From NCBI RefSeq assembly GCF_021568855.1, contig NZ_JAKGUG010000006.1:62001-126000 (forward strand): 64,000 nucleotides of DNA, written 5' to 3'. This DNA comes from Dethiosulfovibrio russensis. Its GTDB lineage: Bacteria; Synergistota; Synergistia; Synergistales; Dethiosulfovibrionaceae. The notes under the pieces are model-generated. The model did not search any database. It had not been told where the DNA came from and saw only the letters and a list, made by a program, of their open reading frames with translations. Of the stretch, positions 1 to 8,575 are shown in pieces. The position numbers and the translations under genes were made by a program. How positions within the stretch are numbered: the stretch's first letter is position 1; every line of letters starts with the position of its first letter.

Positions 1-23
1 TGGCTATGATCGATGATGTTATA

Positions 24-71
24 AAAAGGGTAAGAGAGCGAAGCTCTAGAGAGCCGCTCTCTTACCCTTTG
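24..71 (-). terminator. Intrinsic terminator after the gene at 76-1230
   Basis: A 16-17 bp inverted repeat (arms about 24-40 and 55-71) lies just past the stop codon of the minus-strand gene. Read on the minus strand the stem ends in a run of five T. This is the layout of a rho-independent terminator. Confidence 0.8.
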
Positions 72-75
72 GGCA

Positions 76-1230
76 TTATACGAACGTATGAACGGTTCTG
101 TATAGCTCGGGACTATAGCCGTCTGGTGCCACTATTCCCAACCGTCTGGCGATCTGATTTTTTAAGGTCGAGTCCAAGTGAGCGAACATGTTTCCTGCTG
201 CTCCGATGGGTTCGGTAAGTCTGAAATCGCCGGGCTTATCCTGAGTTGCCACCATGATACCTAAAGAGGTTGAAACCCGGAATCGGGATTCGGGCTGGTT
301 GGCGTTCCCTTCGGTCTCTCCCCCTATCGTTGAACCATAGGCTATGACCGACGACAGATCCTTCCTCAACTCTTTAAGGGTCTCTATCTCCCGGTCGATT
401 CGTTCCGTGGCCTTTACGGCCGACTTTGGATCCATTATCAGGATGACCCTTGGGTCTGCCTCAAGACGTTGTCGGACCGTGAGTTCCTCTGGGTCGTCTA
501 CCACCTTGTAACGGGTCTTCCACGCCTTTGCTACGTACATCCTAGGGGCATCTGGATCGACTTCATCCGGCAGCTGAGAGTCGTCCCAGGATCCTTCCAC
601 CGATATGGACGGGCCCTGTATGACCTTGACCTCCGATAGTTGGTCCACCGACTCCATCACCTCGGCAACGTCCCACTCCTGCCCATTCTTGGCTCTTGTC
701 AGGGCCCTTTGGAGCATGTCGGGGTTTTCCTGTCCCTCCATGGTGGTAGGCATCCCGTAATAGCCGCCGCCTTGTTCGAACACCAGGTTAGAGGCGCACG
801 CCGCCAAGGCCTCCGCTTCTGAGCCACTTTTTCCCGCCATCTTCAGTCCCATGGACCATATATCCTTTTTGGCGTTTTCCTGAAGCCCCCTCATCCTCAT
901 CTGCAATCGAATCCTGTCGGAGTCGGATAGATCTGTATCCTCGGCCAGGACGGAGATTTTTCTCATCTCTTCCAGGGTCTCTCCCAGCTTGGAGATGGTC
1001 TCGTCCATGAGCTTGAGAGCCGGGTCGGCGTTGTTTGAGGATGTTTTATCGTTACATAGAGTGGTTTCCTCACTCCTTATCTGAAGTCTTTTCCCTAGGT
1101 CGGAGATCTTCAGTGAGTCGCCAAAGGTTCCTAATGGAGCGCATCCTGCAAATTGCCGAGCTTGTTCTGTAACTGATTTTTTCCAGGGGGCGAAGGTTCT
1201 TAACCCTAATCTGGTCCCGTCTATATGCAT
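76..1230 (-). CDS. Protein of unknown function with a flagellin-like N-terminal segment
   Basis: I do not recognise this 384-residue protein. Residues of roughly 65-110 (LMDETISKLGETLEEMRKIS followed by a DLSDSDRIRLQ stretch) look like the coiled D0/D1 region of bacterial flagellins, where a helix is followed by 'sv.aand.ls..dr..lq'. No signal peptide or membrane segment is visible, and the C-terminal half has no motif I can name. The start is taken at the ATG at 1230, which has AAGGAGGG seven bases upstream. An ATG 18 bases earlier overlaps that ribosome site and is unlikely. The gene lies downstream of hutG and a gene remnant on the same strand and is followed by a terminator. Confidence 0.6.
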   Translation of the reverse strand: MHIDGTRLGLRTFAPWKKSVTEQARQFAGCAPLGTFGDSLKISDLGKRLQIRSEETTLCNDKTSSNNADPALKLMDETISKLGETLEEMRKISVLAEDTDLSDSDRIRLQMRMRGLQENAKKDIWSMGLKMAGKSGSEAEALAACASNLVFEQGGGYYGMPTTMEGQENPDMLQRALTRAKNGQEWDVAEVMESVDQLSEVKVIQGPSISVEGSWDDSQLPDEVDPDAPRMYVAKAWKTRYKVVDDPEELTVRQRLEADPRVILIMDPKSAVKATERIDREIETLKELRKDLSSVIAYGSTIGGETEGNANQPESRFRVSTSLGIMVATQDKPGDFRLTEPIGAAGNMFAHLDSTLKNQIARRLGIVAPDGYSPELYRTVHTFV

Positions 1231-1331
1231 TGAAGATCCCTCCTTCATTCTTTATATCGGATGGGATCGATAGGTAAATTAGTTTGTTTATTGGTGAATT
1301 GGTTGCTTTAGTCCTTGTCGGTGCCCGTTTA

Positions 1332-1625
1332 TTAAGGGATAACCTCGATTGTTCCTGCGACCATCACCGCATTGGTGCAGCCGTTGAACCCCCTGTCCAC
1401 TATCTCCCATATAACCGGTATTCCCGCTTTTACCTGGAAGAAGTTGGGGCTGTATGATCGGGCCCCTGCTTCCATGGTGATTTGCTGGACCTTAGAAGGT
1501 TCGATCTCCGGCTCGAGTGGAATTTCCACCCTGGTGCTTCCAGGGAGAGGTCTATCGCTCAAAGAGGGCATTCCAAGCACGTTGAGCTGAGAGTTGACGT
1601 TGTAGATCGCCGCTATGAGGGTCAA
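1332..1625 (-). pseudogene. 3' remnant of a cupredoxin-tailed membrane protein gene
   Basis: About 97 residues can be read. The first 20 resemble the end of a transmembrane helix (TLIAAIYNVNSQLNVLG). After a proline-rich linker comes a cupredoxin-like strand pattern, YSPNFFQVKAGIPVIWEI then GCTNAVMV. This matches the C-terminal domain found fused to TauE/SafE-like membrane proteins. The protein begins abruptly: the only in-frame start is a TTG with a badly spaced ribosome site, an in-frame TAA lies five codons upstream, and the hutG stop codon is 30 bases away. The membrane part is therefore missing, and I read this as a 5'-truncated remnant. It could still be expressed as a small protein. 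Confidence 0.55.
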
Positions 1626-1655
1626 CGCTCCCGCTGGGAATTACTCTTGCCGGTA

Positions 1656-2633
1656 TTAGCCTCTTTCTCTGAATCCCTTGCAGAACCAAAACAGAGTTGA
1701 GGCGCAGAGGGCGGCGGTTCTACCTCCCTCGTCCAGGGGAGGGGACATCTCCATTATGTCCAGATATTTTATCCTGTCGGTCCTGCCGGCCAGATAGGCT
1801 ACCTTCTCCAGCTCCGGGGCCTTGAAACCTCTGGGGTTGCTGGCCGACGCTCCGGGGGCCTCGTGGCTGCGGACCGAGTCGATATCTATAGACAGGGCCA
1901 CCGCTCTGGTGCCGTCGCAGGCTACCCGACTGGCCTCCAGAAAGTATTCCATCGGTCTAGTCCCGACGGAGCTGAGGGTCAGCACGGTGGCTCCTTTGTC
2001 CTTAACCCACCTGTAGTAATGGGGCGAGTTGTATTGCTCCTGTATGCCGAACTCGACGAAGGATCGCCCAAGTAAGGCTCTGTCGGGCAGTTCCTCGAGA
2101 GCCCTGCGAAAGGGGGTTCCGCTGGTTATGCCGTGGCTCATATCCCTGACGTCCAGGTGGCTGTCCACGTTTATCACTCCCAGCTGTCCTTCCCTAAGGC
2201 TCGATCCCTCCACCAGGCCGAGCAGCCCTGGGTAGGTGAGGTCGTGGCCCCCTCCTAAGACCACCGGGAACACCCCGGCGGAGACGATCTTTTTTACCGT
2301 CTCGGTGAGGTTTCTGTGGGTTCCGGCCAGGTCGTCTCCTGTGGGGACGTCGCCCAGATCCACCATGGAGAGGTCGCTGACGTCCAGCCCGAACCCCGGG
2401 GTCAGGCGATAGAAGGACCGGCGAATGGCCTTCGGGCCCAGGGCGGCTCCCTGCTTGCCTCCGTTGGCCTTTATTCCCCTGTCCTCCGGTACTCCCAACA
2501 GGGCTATCTGGGCCGATTTCAGGGCCTCGTCGATATCTCTTGAAACCGGTTTTACCAGGTCTCCCAGTCTAGGGTCCATGGGGTCGTCTCTGCTGTAGAA
2601 AAGCTCCGGTTCCGGCGGTATCATCGATAACAT
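1656..2633 (-). CDS. hutG: Formimidoylglutamase (ureohydrolase family)
   Basis: This 325-residue cytoplasmic enzyme should hydrolyse N-formimidoyl-L-glutamate to glutamate and formamide, the last step of one histidine-degradation route. The binuclear manganese site of the arginase/agmatinase fold is visible: GGGHD, then NVDSHLDVR (Ser replaces the usual Ala of DAHxD) and SIDIDS. The SGTPFRRALEE segment after the second metal motif is typical of HutG rather than agmatinase. The start is set at the ATG at 2633 with GGAGG eight bases upstream. A longer frame would run into the terminator behind hutU. It follows hutU on the same strand but behind that terminator, so it is probably expressed less or separately. 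Confidence 0.82.
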   Translation of the reverse strand: MLSMIPPEPELFYSRDDPMDPRLGDLVKPVSRDIDEALKSAQIALLGVPEDRGIKANGGKQGAALGPKAIRRSFYRLTPGFGLDVSDLSMVDLGDVPTGDDLAGTHRNLTETVKKIVSAGVFPVVLGGGHDLTYPGLLGLVEGSSLREGQLGVINVDSHLDVRDMSHGITSGTPFRRALEELPDRALLGRSFVEFGIQEQYNSPHYYRWVKDKGATVLTLSSVGTRPMEYFLEASRVACDGTRAVALSIDIDSVRSHEAPGASASNPRGFKAPELEKVAYLAGRTDRIKYLDIMEMSPPLDEGGRTAALCASTLFWFCKGFRERG

Positions 2634-2663
2634 GTCCTTTTCCTCCGATCTTTTTTCGTTTTC

Positions 2664-2699
2664 AAAAAGGGAGAGGCACCCTCGGTCGGGCACCTCTCC
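2664..2699 (-). terminator. Intrinsic terminator between hutU and hutG
   Basis: On the minus strand a 12 bp stem (GGAGAGGTGCCC pairing with GGGTGCCTCTCC through two G-T wobbles) is followed by five T. It sits 25 bases past the hutU stop and just before the hutG ribosome site, so read-through would control hutG. Confidence 0.75.
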
Positions 2700-2723
2700 T
2701 TCTATGTTCGTATGTCTTGGACT

Positions 2724-4754
2724 TTACTTCTTCTTCCAGGCGCTGTCTACCACCGAGCTTATCAGGTCGGTGTCGGGGATGTAGGGCAGAGTTATGTGGT
2801 AGTCTCCACTGTATTTTTCGTTGACCTCTCCTCCGACCTCTATGGCGTGGTCGCAGCGGGCCCAGGCTCTTCGGGCCACTCCGCCGAGGACGTCCCACAT
2901 CATGGCGGACTTGAGGATCTCGTCGGTTCTCTCCGATCCGTCCAGGACCATTCCGAATCCTCCGTTGATGACCTTTCCTATTCCCACTCCTCCGCCGTTG
3001 TGAAGGGCGCAGAGGGTCATCCCTCTGGCGGCGTTTCCGGCGAAGCACTGGGTGGCCATGTCGGCGCAGATGTTGCTGCCGTCCTTTATGTTGGAGGTCT
3101 CCCTGTAGGGGGAGTCGGTTCCCGATACGTCGTGATGGTCTCTCCCGAGCATGACCGGACCTATCTCTCCCTTGCGTACCATCTCGTTGAACTTGAGGGC
3201 TATCTTAGTTCTTCCCTCGGCGTCCTGGTAGAGGATCCTGCACTGGGTTCCCACCACCAGTTTGTTCTTCTCCGCATCTCTGATCCAGATCCAGTTGTCG
3301 TAGTCCTGTGATCTGCGGTTAGGGTCGATGCAGTCCATGGCGGCCTTGTCGGTCTTGCGAAGGTCTTCGGGGTTGCCGCTGAGGCAGCACCAACGGAAGG
3401 GGCCGTAGCCGTAGTCGAACAGGACCGGTCCCATGATGTCCTCGACGTAGGATGGCCATACGAAGCCGTCGTGGGTATCCTTGCCGTTTTTGCATATCTC
3501 CGTTACCCCGGCGTCGTAGACGGCTCTCATGAAGGAGTTACCGTAGTCGAAGAAGTAGGTCCCCTTGGCTGTGAGCTTCTTTATGACCTCGTAGTGTCTG
3601 CGCAGGGTCTCGTCCACCTTCTCGCGGAATTTTTCCGGAGCGTCGTGGAGCATGGCGGTGCGTTCCTCGAAGGTCATGCCCGCGGGGCAGTAGCCTCCGT
3701 CGTAGGGAGCGTGGCAGGATGTCTGATCCGAGAGAAGGGGAATCTCTATGCCCTCTTTATCCGCATACTCCAGCAGATCCACTATGTTACCGTGATATGC
3801 GATGGAGAGAGGTTCCTTTTTCTCCATCGCCTCTTTGGCCATGGAGAAGGCCTCCTCGCAGGTTTTCGCGACTCGGCTGACCCAGCCCTGGCTGTGGCGG
3901 GTCTCTATGCGGGAGTAGTCCACCTCGGCGACGATTCCCACCCCTCCGGCGATCTCGATCGCCTTGGGCTGGGCTCCGCTCATGCCACCCAGTCCGGAAG
4001 AGACGAACAGGATGCCGGCCAGGTTTTCCTTGGGGCCGACTCCCAGCCTCTGTCTGGCGGCGTTGAGGACGGTGTTGAAGGTTCCGTGGACGATTCCCTG
4101 GGGACCGATGTACATCCATCCACCGGCGGTCATCTGGCCGTAGTTGGTAACTCCCAGCTGCATTCCCCTGTGCCATTCGGCCTGGTTGTCGAATATGCCG
4201 ATCAGGAGGCCGTTGGTGAGGATTACCCTGGGGGCATCGGGCTTGGATTTGAACAGTCCAAGAGGATGGCCGCTTTCCAGGACGAGGGTGGTGTCCTCGG
4301 TAAGCTCCTCGAGATATTTCTTTATGAGCCTGTACTGTAGCCAGTTTTGACATACCTGTCCGGTCTCTCCGTATGTGACCAGCTCGTAGGGGTAGAGGGC
4401 CACGTCGAAGTCCAGGTTGTTGTCTATCATAACCTGGAATGCCTTGCCGGCGGTGCACTTGCCCTTGTACTCGTCTATGGGTTTGCCGTGGAGCTCTCCG
4501 GCCGGGCGGTATCTGTAGGCGTATATCCGTCCCATGGTGCGAAGCTCCTCCATGAACTCGGGAGCCAGCTTTTCGTGAAGCTCCTTGGGGACGTAACGGA
4601 GGGCGTTTTTGAGAGCCAGCTCGGTCTCGGCCTTGCTGAGGTTCCAGCCCCTGTCGGGGGCACGGCGGATACCCTTGGCGAAATCGGGATACTCGGGAAG
4701 CTCGTTTCCAAGCTTTATGGTCATGGTTTTCTCTGTCATCTGGTTATAGTCCAT
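2724..4754 (-). CDS. hutU: Urocanate hydratase, long (eukaryote-like) form
   Basis: This 676-residue enzyme adds water to urocanate to give imidazolone propionate, the second step of histidine breakdown, using tightly bound NAD+. The nucleotide-binding region (VSSGLGGMSGAQPKA and GGVGIVAEVD) and the conserved GPFRW and RDHHDVSGTDSP blocks are present. Most bacterial HutU proteins are about 550 residues. This length and several blocks match the animal UROC1 type instead. The segment equivalent to the bacterial signature GLPARICW reads GTQCRILY, so the usual cysteine is not at its standard position. The start ATG has GGAGG nine bases upstream. It lies 71 bases after fchA in the hut operon. Confidence 0.95.
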   Translation of the reverse strand: MDYNQMTEKTMTIKLGNELPEYPDFAKGIRRAPDRGWNLSKAETELALKNALRYVPKELHEKLAPEFMEELRTMGRIYAYRYRPAGELHGKPIDEYKGKCTAGKAFQVMIDNNLDFDVALYPYELVTYGETGQVCQNWLQYRLIKKYLEELTEDTTLVLESGHPLGLFKSKPDAPRVILTNGLLIGIFDNQAEWHRGMQLGVTNYGQMTAGGWMYIGPQGIVHGTFNTVLNAARQRLGVGPKENLAGILFVSSGLGGMSGAQPKAIEIAGGVGIVAEVDYSRIETRHSQGWVSRVAKTCEEAFSMAKEAMEKKEPLSIAYHGNIVDLLEYADKEGIEIPLLSDQTSCHAPYDGGYCPAGMTFEERTAMLHDAPEKFREKVDETLRRHYEVIKKLTAKGTYFFDYGNSFMRAVYDAGVTEICKNGKDTHDGFVWPSYVEDIMGPVLFDYGYGPFRWCCLSGNPEDLRKTDKAAMDCIDPNRRSQDYDNWIWIRDAEKNKLVVGTQCRILYQDAEGRTKIALKFNEMVRKGEIGPVMLGRDHHDVSGTDSPYRETSNIKDGSNICADMATQCFAGNAARGMTLCALHNGGGVGIGKVINGGFGMVLDGSERTDEILKSAMMWDVLGGVARRAWARCDHAIEVGGEVNEKYSGDYHITLPYIPDTDLISSVVDSAWKKK

Positions 4755-4825
4755 GTTAGAATACCTCCAAGTTCTTCAATGTCGTCGTCGGAGTTTCCTT
4801 GGTCGGGGCTCCGGCGATTTGTTAT

Positions 4826-5455
4826 TTAGCTTATGGCGGCCTCGACTGCTTTCTCTATCGACGCAGACCCCTCCTCGATGAGCTTCAGGGTTTTCTCCAT
4901 GTCGACTTTGGTCTTGTCGGCGAAGCCCTTGTCTTTGAGGCCCATCAGGTTGATTTTGACGTTGTAGGAGGCCGCTACCGCCGCGGCTCTGGCGAGGACG
5001 GCGGCGGATCCGGCGTCGGTGATCGCGTTGGAGTTGCCCTTTTCGCAGGCGATCTTGGCCAGCTCCATCATATCCAGACACTTTGTCATGGTCTCGAAGG
5101 GAACCTCTATGGCCTTCTTCGTTGCCTGCTGAATGGCCTCCGAACGGGCTGCCTTCTCATCGTCGGTTCCTTTTGGCATCTTGAGTGCCGCCATGAAAAG
5201 GTTGAAGGCATCCGTGTCTTTCTCCATCAGGTTCAGGAAGGCCCGATGAAGTTCGTTGCCGTCGGAGCGGACCTTCTCCATGGCATCCCAATTGTCCCTG
5301 TATTTTTCCTTGCCGACGGTGAGACTGGCGACCATGGAGCTGAGGGCGGCTCCCAGAGATGCGGCCAGGGCCGCTACGCTGCCCCCCCCGGGAGCGGGAG
5401 AGTCGGAGGCTAGTTCCTCCACGAATTCCTTCACGGTGAGTTCGGAGAGTTTCAT
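4826..5455 (-). CDS. fchA: Formimidoyltetrahydrofolate cyclodeaminase
   Basis: This 209-residue cytoplasmic protein matches the C-terminal (cyclodeaminase) domain of mammalian FTCD as a free-standing enzyme. It converts 5-formimino-THF to 5,10-methenyl-THF and ammonia. The family start is clear: a short helix, then SPAPGGGSVAALAASLGAAL, the glycine-rich folate-site loop. The rest is predicted all-helical. It sits between hutI and hutU and acts directly after FtcD, saving the one-carbon unit of histidine for the folate pool. An AAAGGGGTC-like ribosome site precedes the ATG. Confidence 0.92.
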   Translation of the reverse strand: MKLSELTVKEFVEELASDSPAPGGGSVAALAASLGAALSSMVASLTVGKEKYRDNWDAMEKVRSDGNELHRAFLNLMEKDTDAFNLFMAALKMPKGTDDEKAARSEAIQQATKKAIEVPFETMTKCLDMMELAKIACEKGNSNAITDAGSAAVLARAAAVAASYNVKINLMGLKDKGFADKTKVDMEKTLKLIEEGSASIEKAVEAAIS

Positions 5456-5480
5456 TTAAAAGACCCCTTTCTTTTCGTTT

Positions 5481-6725
5481 TTAGGCTACCTGTACGCCCT
5501 TTTTGTAGACCTCTACTACGGGAGACACCCCTGCGTGATAGGCCAGTATGGCGGGACTTTCGCCGTCCAAGAGCAAAAAGTCCGCCTGCTTGCCGACCTC
5601 CAGGCTTCCCACCCTGTCCTGTAGTCCCAGAGACCAGGCAGGGTTGAGGGTGGTGGCGACCAGAGCTTCCTCGACGGTCATGTCCATGTTCATAACCCCG
5701 AGGCCGAAGACGAAGGGTATGGACTCGGTGAAACAGGATCCGGGATTGCAGTCGGTGGCGAGAGCCACCGGTACTCCCAGGTCGATCATCTTTCTTACAG
5801 GAGCGTAGGGTTTCTTGAGGCTGTAGGCCGTGGCGGGAAGGACGTCGGCTATAACGCCGTTTACCGCCATGGATCTCAGGTTTTTCTCGTTGGCCGCCAG
5901 CAGGTGTTCCGCCGAGACCGTCCCGAGTTCGGCCGCAAGTCCGGCTCCTCCGGTATCGTGGACCTCGTCTGCGTGAATCCTCAGCAGGAAGCCCAGCTCT
6001 CTGGCTTTCTCTAGGATCCTCCTGCTCTGGTCCACGGTGAAAACCCCTTCTTCGCAGAAGACGTCGCAGTATTTCGCTATTCCCTGTTCCTTTACGGCAG
6101 GGAGCATCTCTTTTACCATGATGTCCACGAACTCGTCCGGATTTTCCTTATACTCTGTGGGCACCGCATGGGCTCCCATGAAGGTGGGAGCTATGTCCAG
6201 AGGGGTTTCTCTGGCGATTCGACCTATCACTGAGAGCATCTTGAGTTCCGATTCGGTGGTCAGTCCGTAGCCACTCTTTATCTCGAGGGTGGTGGTGCCG
6301 AAGTTGAGGGCGGAGAGGACGTTGTCCAGGGTCGTCTCGAAGAGCTCGTCCTCGGTGGCCTCGTGGACCGATTTCACCGAGGAGAGGATGCCTCCTCCTG
6401 CCTTTAGTATCTCCAGATAGGGTGTTCCGGCCAGCCTCATGGAGAACTCGTTCTCCCTGCGTTTTGCGAAACATATGTGTGTGTGGGGGTCGACGAAACC
6501 AGGAATCATGCAGGTCCCTTCGCAGTCCACCTCCATGTCCACGTCCATATCCTCTGCCTTGATCAGGATATCTTTCTCGTCTCCTATGGCTGCGATGAGG
6601 CCGTTTTCGCAGAGCAGGGCGCCCTTTTCATAGGTCGCGACCCGGCCCTGATCGGATCCGGCCAGGGGCGCGTCGCCGCCGGTGGGGGTGGTTATACGGG
6701 CGTTGCGGAAAAGGGTGGCCGTCAT
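5481..6725 (-). CDS. hutI: Imidazolonepropionase
   Basis: This 414-residue amidohydrolase opens the imidazolone ring to give N-formimidoyl-glutamate, the third step of histidine degradation. Visible features are the metal site DPHTHICFA, the HutI block AGTPYLEILKAGGGI, KSGYGL, the HADE motif and a late ATDCNPG segment. The start is the ATG at 6725, with AGGAG eight bases upstream and two bases after the ftcD stop. A longer reading overlapping ftcD has no family similarity. Translation is probably coupled to ftcD. Confidence 0.95.
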   Translation of the reverse strand: MTATLFRNARITTPTGGDAPLAGSDQGRVATYEKGALLCENGLIAAIGDEKDILIKAEDMDVDMEVDCEGTCMIPGFVDPHTHICFAKRRENEFSMRLAGTPYLEILKAGGGILSSVKSVHEATEDELFETTLDNVLSALNFGTTTLEIKSGYGLTTESELKMLSVIGRIARETPLDIAPTFMGAHAVPTEYKENPDEFVDIMVKEMLPAVKEQGIAKYCDVFCEEGVFTVDQSRRILEKARELGFLLRIHADEVHDTGGAGLAAELGTVSAEHLLAANEKNLRSMAVNGVIADVLPATAYSLKKPYAPVRKMIDLGVPVALATDCNPGSCFTESIPFVFGLGVMNMDMTVEEALVATTLNPAWSLGLQDRVGSLEVGKQADFLLLDGESPAILAYHAGVSPVVEVYKKGVQVA

Positions 6726-6727
6726 CT

Positions 6728-7645
6728 TTAATTCTCCTCTCTCATAAGCTCCAGCAGCTTGAGCTCCAGTACCTGGTTGGGATCGAAGTCGTCTATCTGC
6801 ATGTAGTAGGCCGCGCTGTCCAGCATGGCGGCTACCGGGATCATTCCGTATACCTCGGTGCCGTTTACGGTGACTCCCCAACGGGCCGCCTCCATACGGA
6901 TGAATTCCAGGGCCCTGTATATGGCGGTTTTGTCGTAGTCGACTATGTTCATGCTGACCTGGACCATACCCTTGTCTTCCAGGGCGAGTCCGATTCCCTT
7001 GACGGCGGTGAAGCCTCCGCCGGAGGCGCGGACCCTCTTGCCTATGGTCTTGGCGATCTCGACATCGGTGGTGTTGAGGTTGACGTTGAAGGCGACCAGG
7101 AATTTACGGGCCCCTATGACCGTGGCTCCTGCGGTGGGATGCAGCTTGGGCTCTCCCAGATCGGGATGGCGTTCGGGCTTAGTTATCTCTTCCTTGAGGC
7201 CCTCGTACTGTCCTTTTCGTATTACCTCCAGTCTGGTGCGGTCGGGGCGGATCGCCGCGTCCTCGTAGTAGTAGACCGGGACGTTCAGTTCCTCGTGGAA
7301 CCTTTTTCCGAAGGAACGGGCCAGCTCGACGCATTCATCCATGGAGATGCCGCTGATGGGAGTAAAGGGTATGACGTCGATGGCCCCCATGCGAGGATGG
7401 GCTCCTTTGTGGGTGTTCAGGTCTATGTTATCAACTGCGACCTTGGATGCTGCCATCACGGCGTCGGAGATCGCCTGAGGCTCTCCGGCCAGGCTAACCA
7501 CCAGACGGTTGTGGTCCTCGTCGGCTCTGTAGTCAAATAAATAGCAGCCTTTCTGTTCTTTGAAGGGTTTCACTATAGACTCGATGACGTCCTGTCTTCT
7601 GCCTTCGCTGAAATTGGGTACGCACTCGATCAACTGTTTTGCCAT
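6728..7645 (-). CDS. ftcD: Glutamate formimidoyltransferase
   Basis: This 305-residue protein is the formiminotransferase domain of FTCD as a separate enzyme. It moves the formimino group from formimidoyl-glutamate to tetrahydrofolate. The N-terminus IECVPNFSEGR and the later GAHPRMGAIDVIPF block are diagnostic. It begins at an ATG with AGGAGG nine bases upstream, 33 bases after the IclR gene, so the two are probably one transcript. With HutG also encoded here, the organism seems to have both the folate and the formamide route. Confidence 0.95.
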   Translation of the reverse strand: MAKQLIECVPNFSEGRRQDVIESIVKPFKEQKGCYLFDYRADEDHNRLVVSLAGEPQAISDAVMAASKVAVDNIDLNTHKGAHPRMGAIDVIPFTPISGISMDECVELARSFGKRFHEELNVPVYYYEDAAIRPDRTRLEVIRKGQYEGLKEEITKPERHPDLGEPKLHPTAGATVIGARKFLVAFNVNLNTTDVEIAKTIGKRVRASGGGFTAVKGIGLALEDKGMVQVSMNIVDYDKTAIYRALEFIRMEAARWGVTVNGTEVYGMIPVAAMLDSAAYYMQIDDFDPNQVLELKLLELMREEN

Positions 7646-7678
7646 GGTTTTCCCTCCTGATATTTTAGGGCTCGATCT

Positions 7679-8410
7679 CTACAAGGATCGCCCTATTTTT
7701 CTAGCCGCTTCTTGGAGCTCCTCGAGCAGCTCTTCCTCTCGTCCGTCGAAACTGGTCGCCAGACCTGCTATGCCCAGTTGCGCTACGAAAGAACCTTTAG
7801 AGTCGAACAGAGGCACGCTGATGTCCCCTGCGTGTTCGATCCATTCCTCTTTGCTTATGGCGTAACCTCTAAGTCTGATCTCGTCGATATCTCTTCTGAG
7901 CTTGGCCGCTTTTTCATACCCTGATTTGTGCAGTATTTTCTCGCGAGCTTCCTTTCGACAGTAGGCCAAAAGAATTTTTCCGGTCGCTCCCGATTGAAGG
8001 GGGATCTTCATTCCCTTGTGGGCGACGAATTTAACCGACATGGTCGGTTCCACCGTGTGAATGCAGAGCCCCTCTTTACCTTCCATGACGCTCATTATGG
8101 AGGTTTGGGAGGTTTTTTCCACCAGGTTGCGCATTACGGGGTCGGAGATTCGGATAAGTTCGTCGTAGAAGGATACGTTTCTATGAAGAAGAAAAAACTT
8201 TATTCCCGGGCGATATTGGTCGGTGTCTATGTCGCGGTAGATCCATTCCTGTTCCTCCAGAGAGGCCAGAAAGCGGTGGACGGTGCTTCTGGGAATATCG
8301 GTCTCCCTCTCTATATCCCTTATGCTTAGGTTGTGCTGGGAGGAGCAGAGCAGGTCCATTATTCTCGCTACTTTCCCGACGGCGTCCAGCCTCTCTTTGC
8401 GTTCTGTCAT
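7679..8410 (-). CDS. IclR-family transcription regulator of the hut genes
   Basis: This 243-residue regulator has an N-terminal winged helix-turn-helix (about residues 10-70, with IRDIERETDIPRSTVHRFLA) and the C-terminal IclR ligand-binding domain (about 80-240, including SGATGKILLAY and GYAISKEEW). It lies at the head of ftcD-hutI-fchA-hutU, so control of histidine use by histidine or urocanate is the natural inference. The ligand is not shown by the sequence. The start is set at the ATG at 8410 with GGAGG five bases upstream. The in-frame ATG 33 bases earlier has no ribosome site. Confidence 0.9.
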   Translation of the reverse strand: MTERKERLDAVGKVARIMDLLCSSQHNLSIRDIERETDIPRSTVHRFLASLEEQEWIYRDIDTDQYRPGIKFFLLHRNVSFYDELIRISDPVMRNLVEKTSQTSIMSVMEGKEGLCIHTVEPTMSVKFVAHKGMKIPLQSGATGKILLAYCRKEAREKILHKSGYEKAAKLRRDIDEIRLRGYAISKEEWIEHAGDISVPLFDSKGSFVAQLGIAGLATSFDGREEELLEELQEAARKIGRSL

Positions 8411-8457
8411 GAGGACCTCCAAAAATGGGACAGATTGTCTCAAATGTGACTACCCAT

Positions 8458-8486
8458 AAATTAGCCCATTCCCGATATCTTGTCAA
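8458..8486 (-). promoter_or_regulatory. Sigma-70 promoter of iclR-ftcD-hutI-fchA-hutU
   Basis: On the minus strand there is a perfect -35 TTGACA (8481-8486), a 17-base spacer and TAATTT (8458-8463) as -10. Downstream at 8427-8441 lies an imperfect inverted repeat (GGGACA, three bases, TGTCTC), a weak candidate for an operator in the leader. Confidence 0.8.
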
Positions 8487-8501
8487 TAAGGACGGTCTGC
8501 C

Positions 8502-8535
8502 AAAAAGCCCGGACCTTTAAAGGTCCGGGCTTTTT
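8502..8535 (-). terminator. Strong terminator after the hut-linked permease
   Basis: A fully symmetric palindrome, with A5 on one side and T5 on the other, around GCCCGGACC paired with GGTCCGGGC. It works on either strand. Here it ends the permease transcript and insulates the iclR promoter. Confidence 0.9.
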
Positions 8536-8575
8536 CTTGGAGAGGTTCGTCTCGTTTGTACGTTTTTATCTCAAA

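Noticed and set aside
2712-3311. Open frames opposite hutU and other genes (for example 3471-4340 plus)
   Set aside because: They are antisense shadows caused by codon bias, without ribosome sites or family similarity.
6726-6881. Longer N-terminus for hutI overlapping ftcD
   Set aside because: The extra 52 residues are the out-of-frame shadow of ftcD, and a good ribosome site precedes the ATG at 6725.
8502-8535. Palindrome as an insertion-sequence end or operator
   Set aside because: The A5/T5 flanks and position after a gene fit a terminator, and no transposase or direct repeat is nearby.
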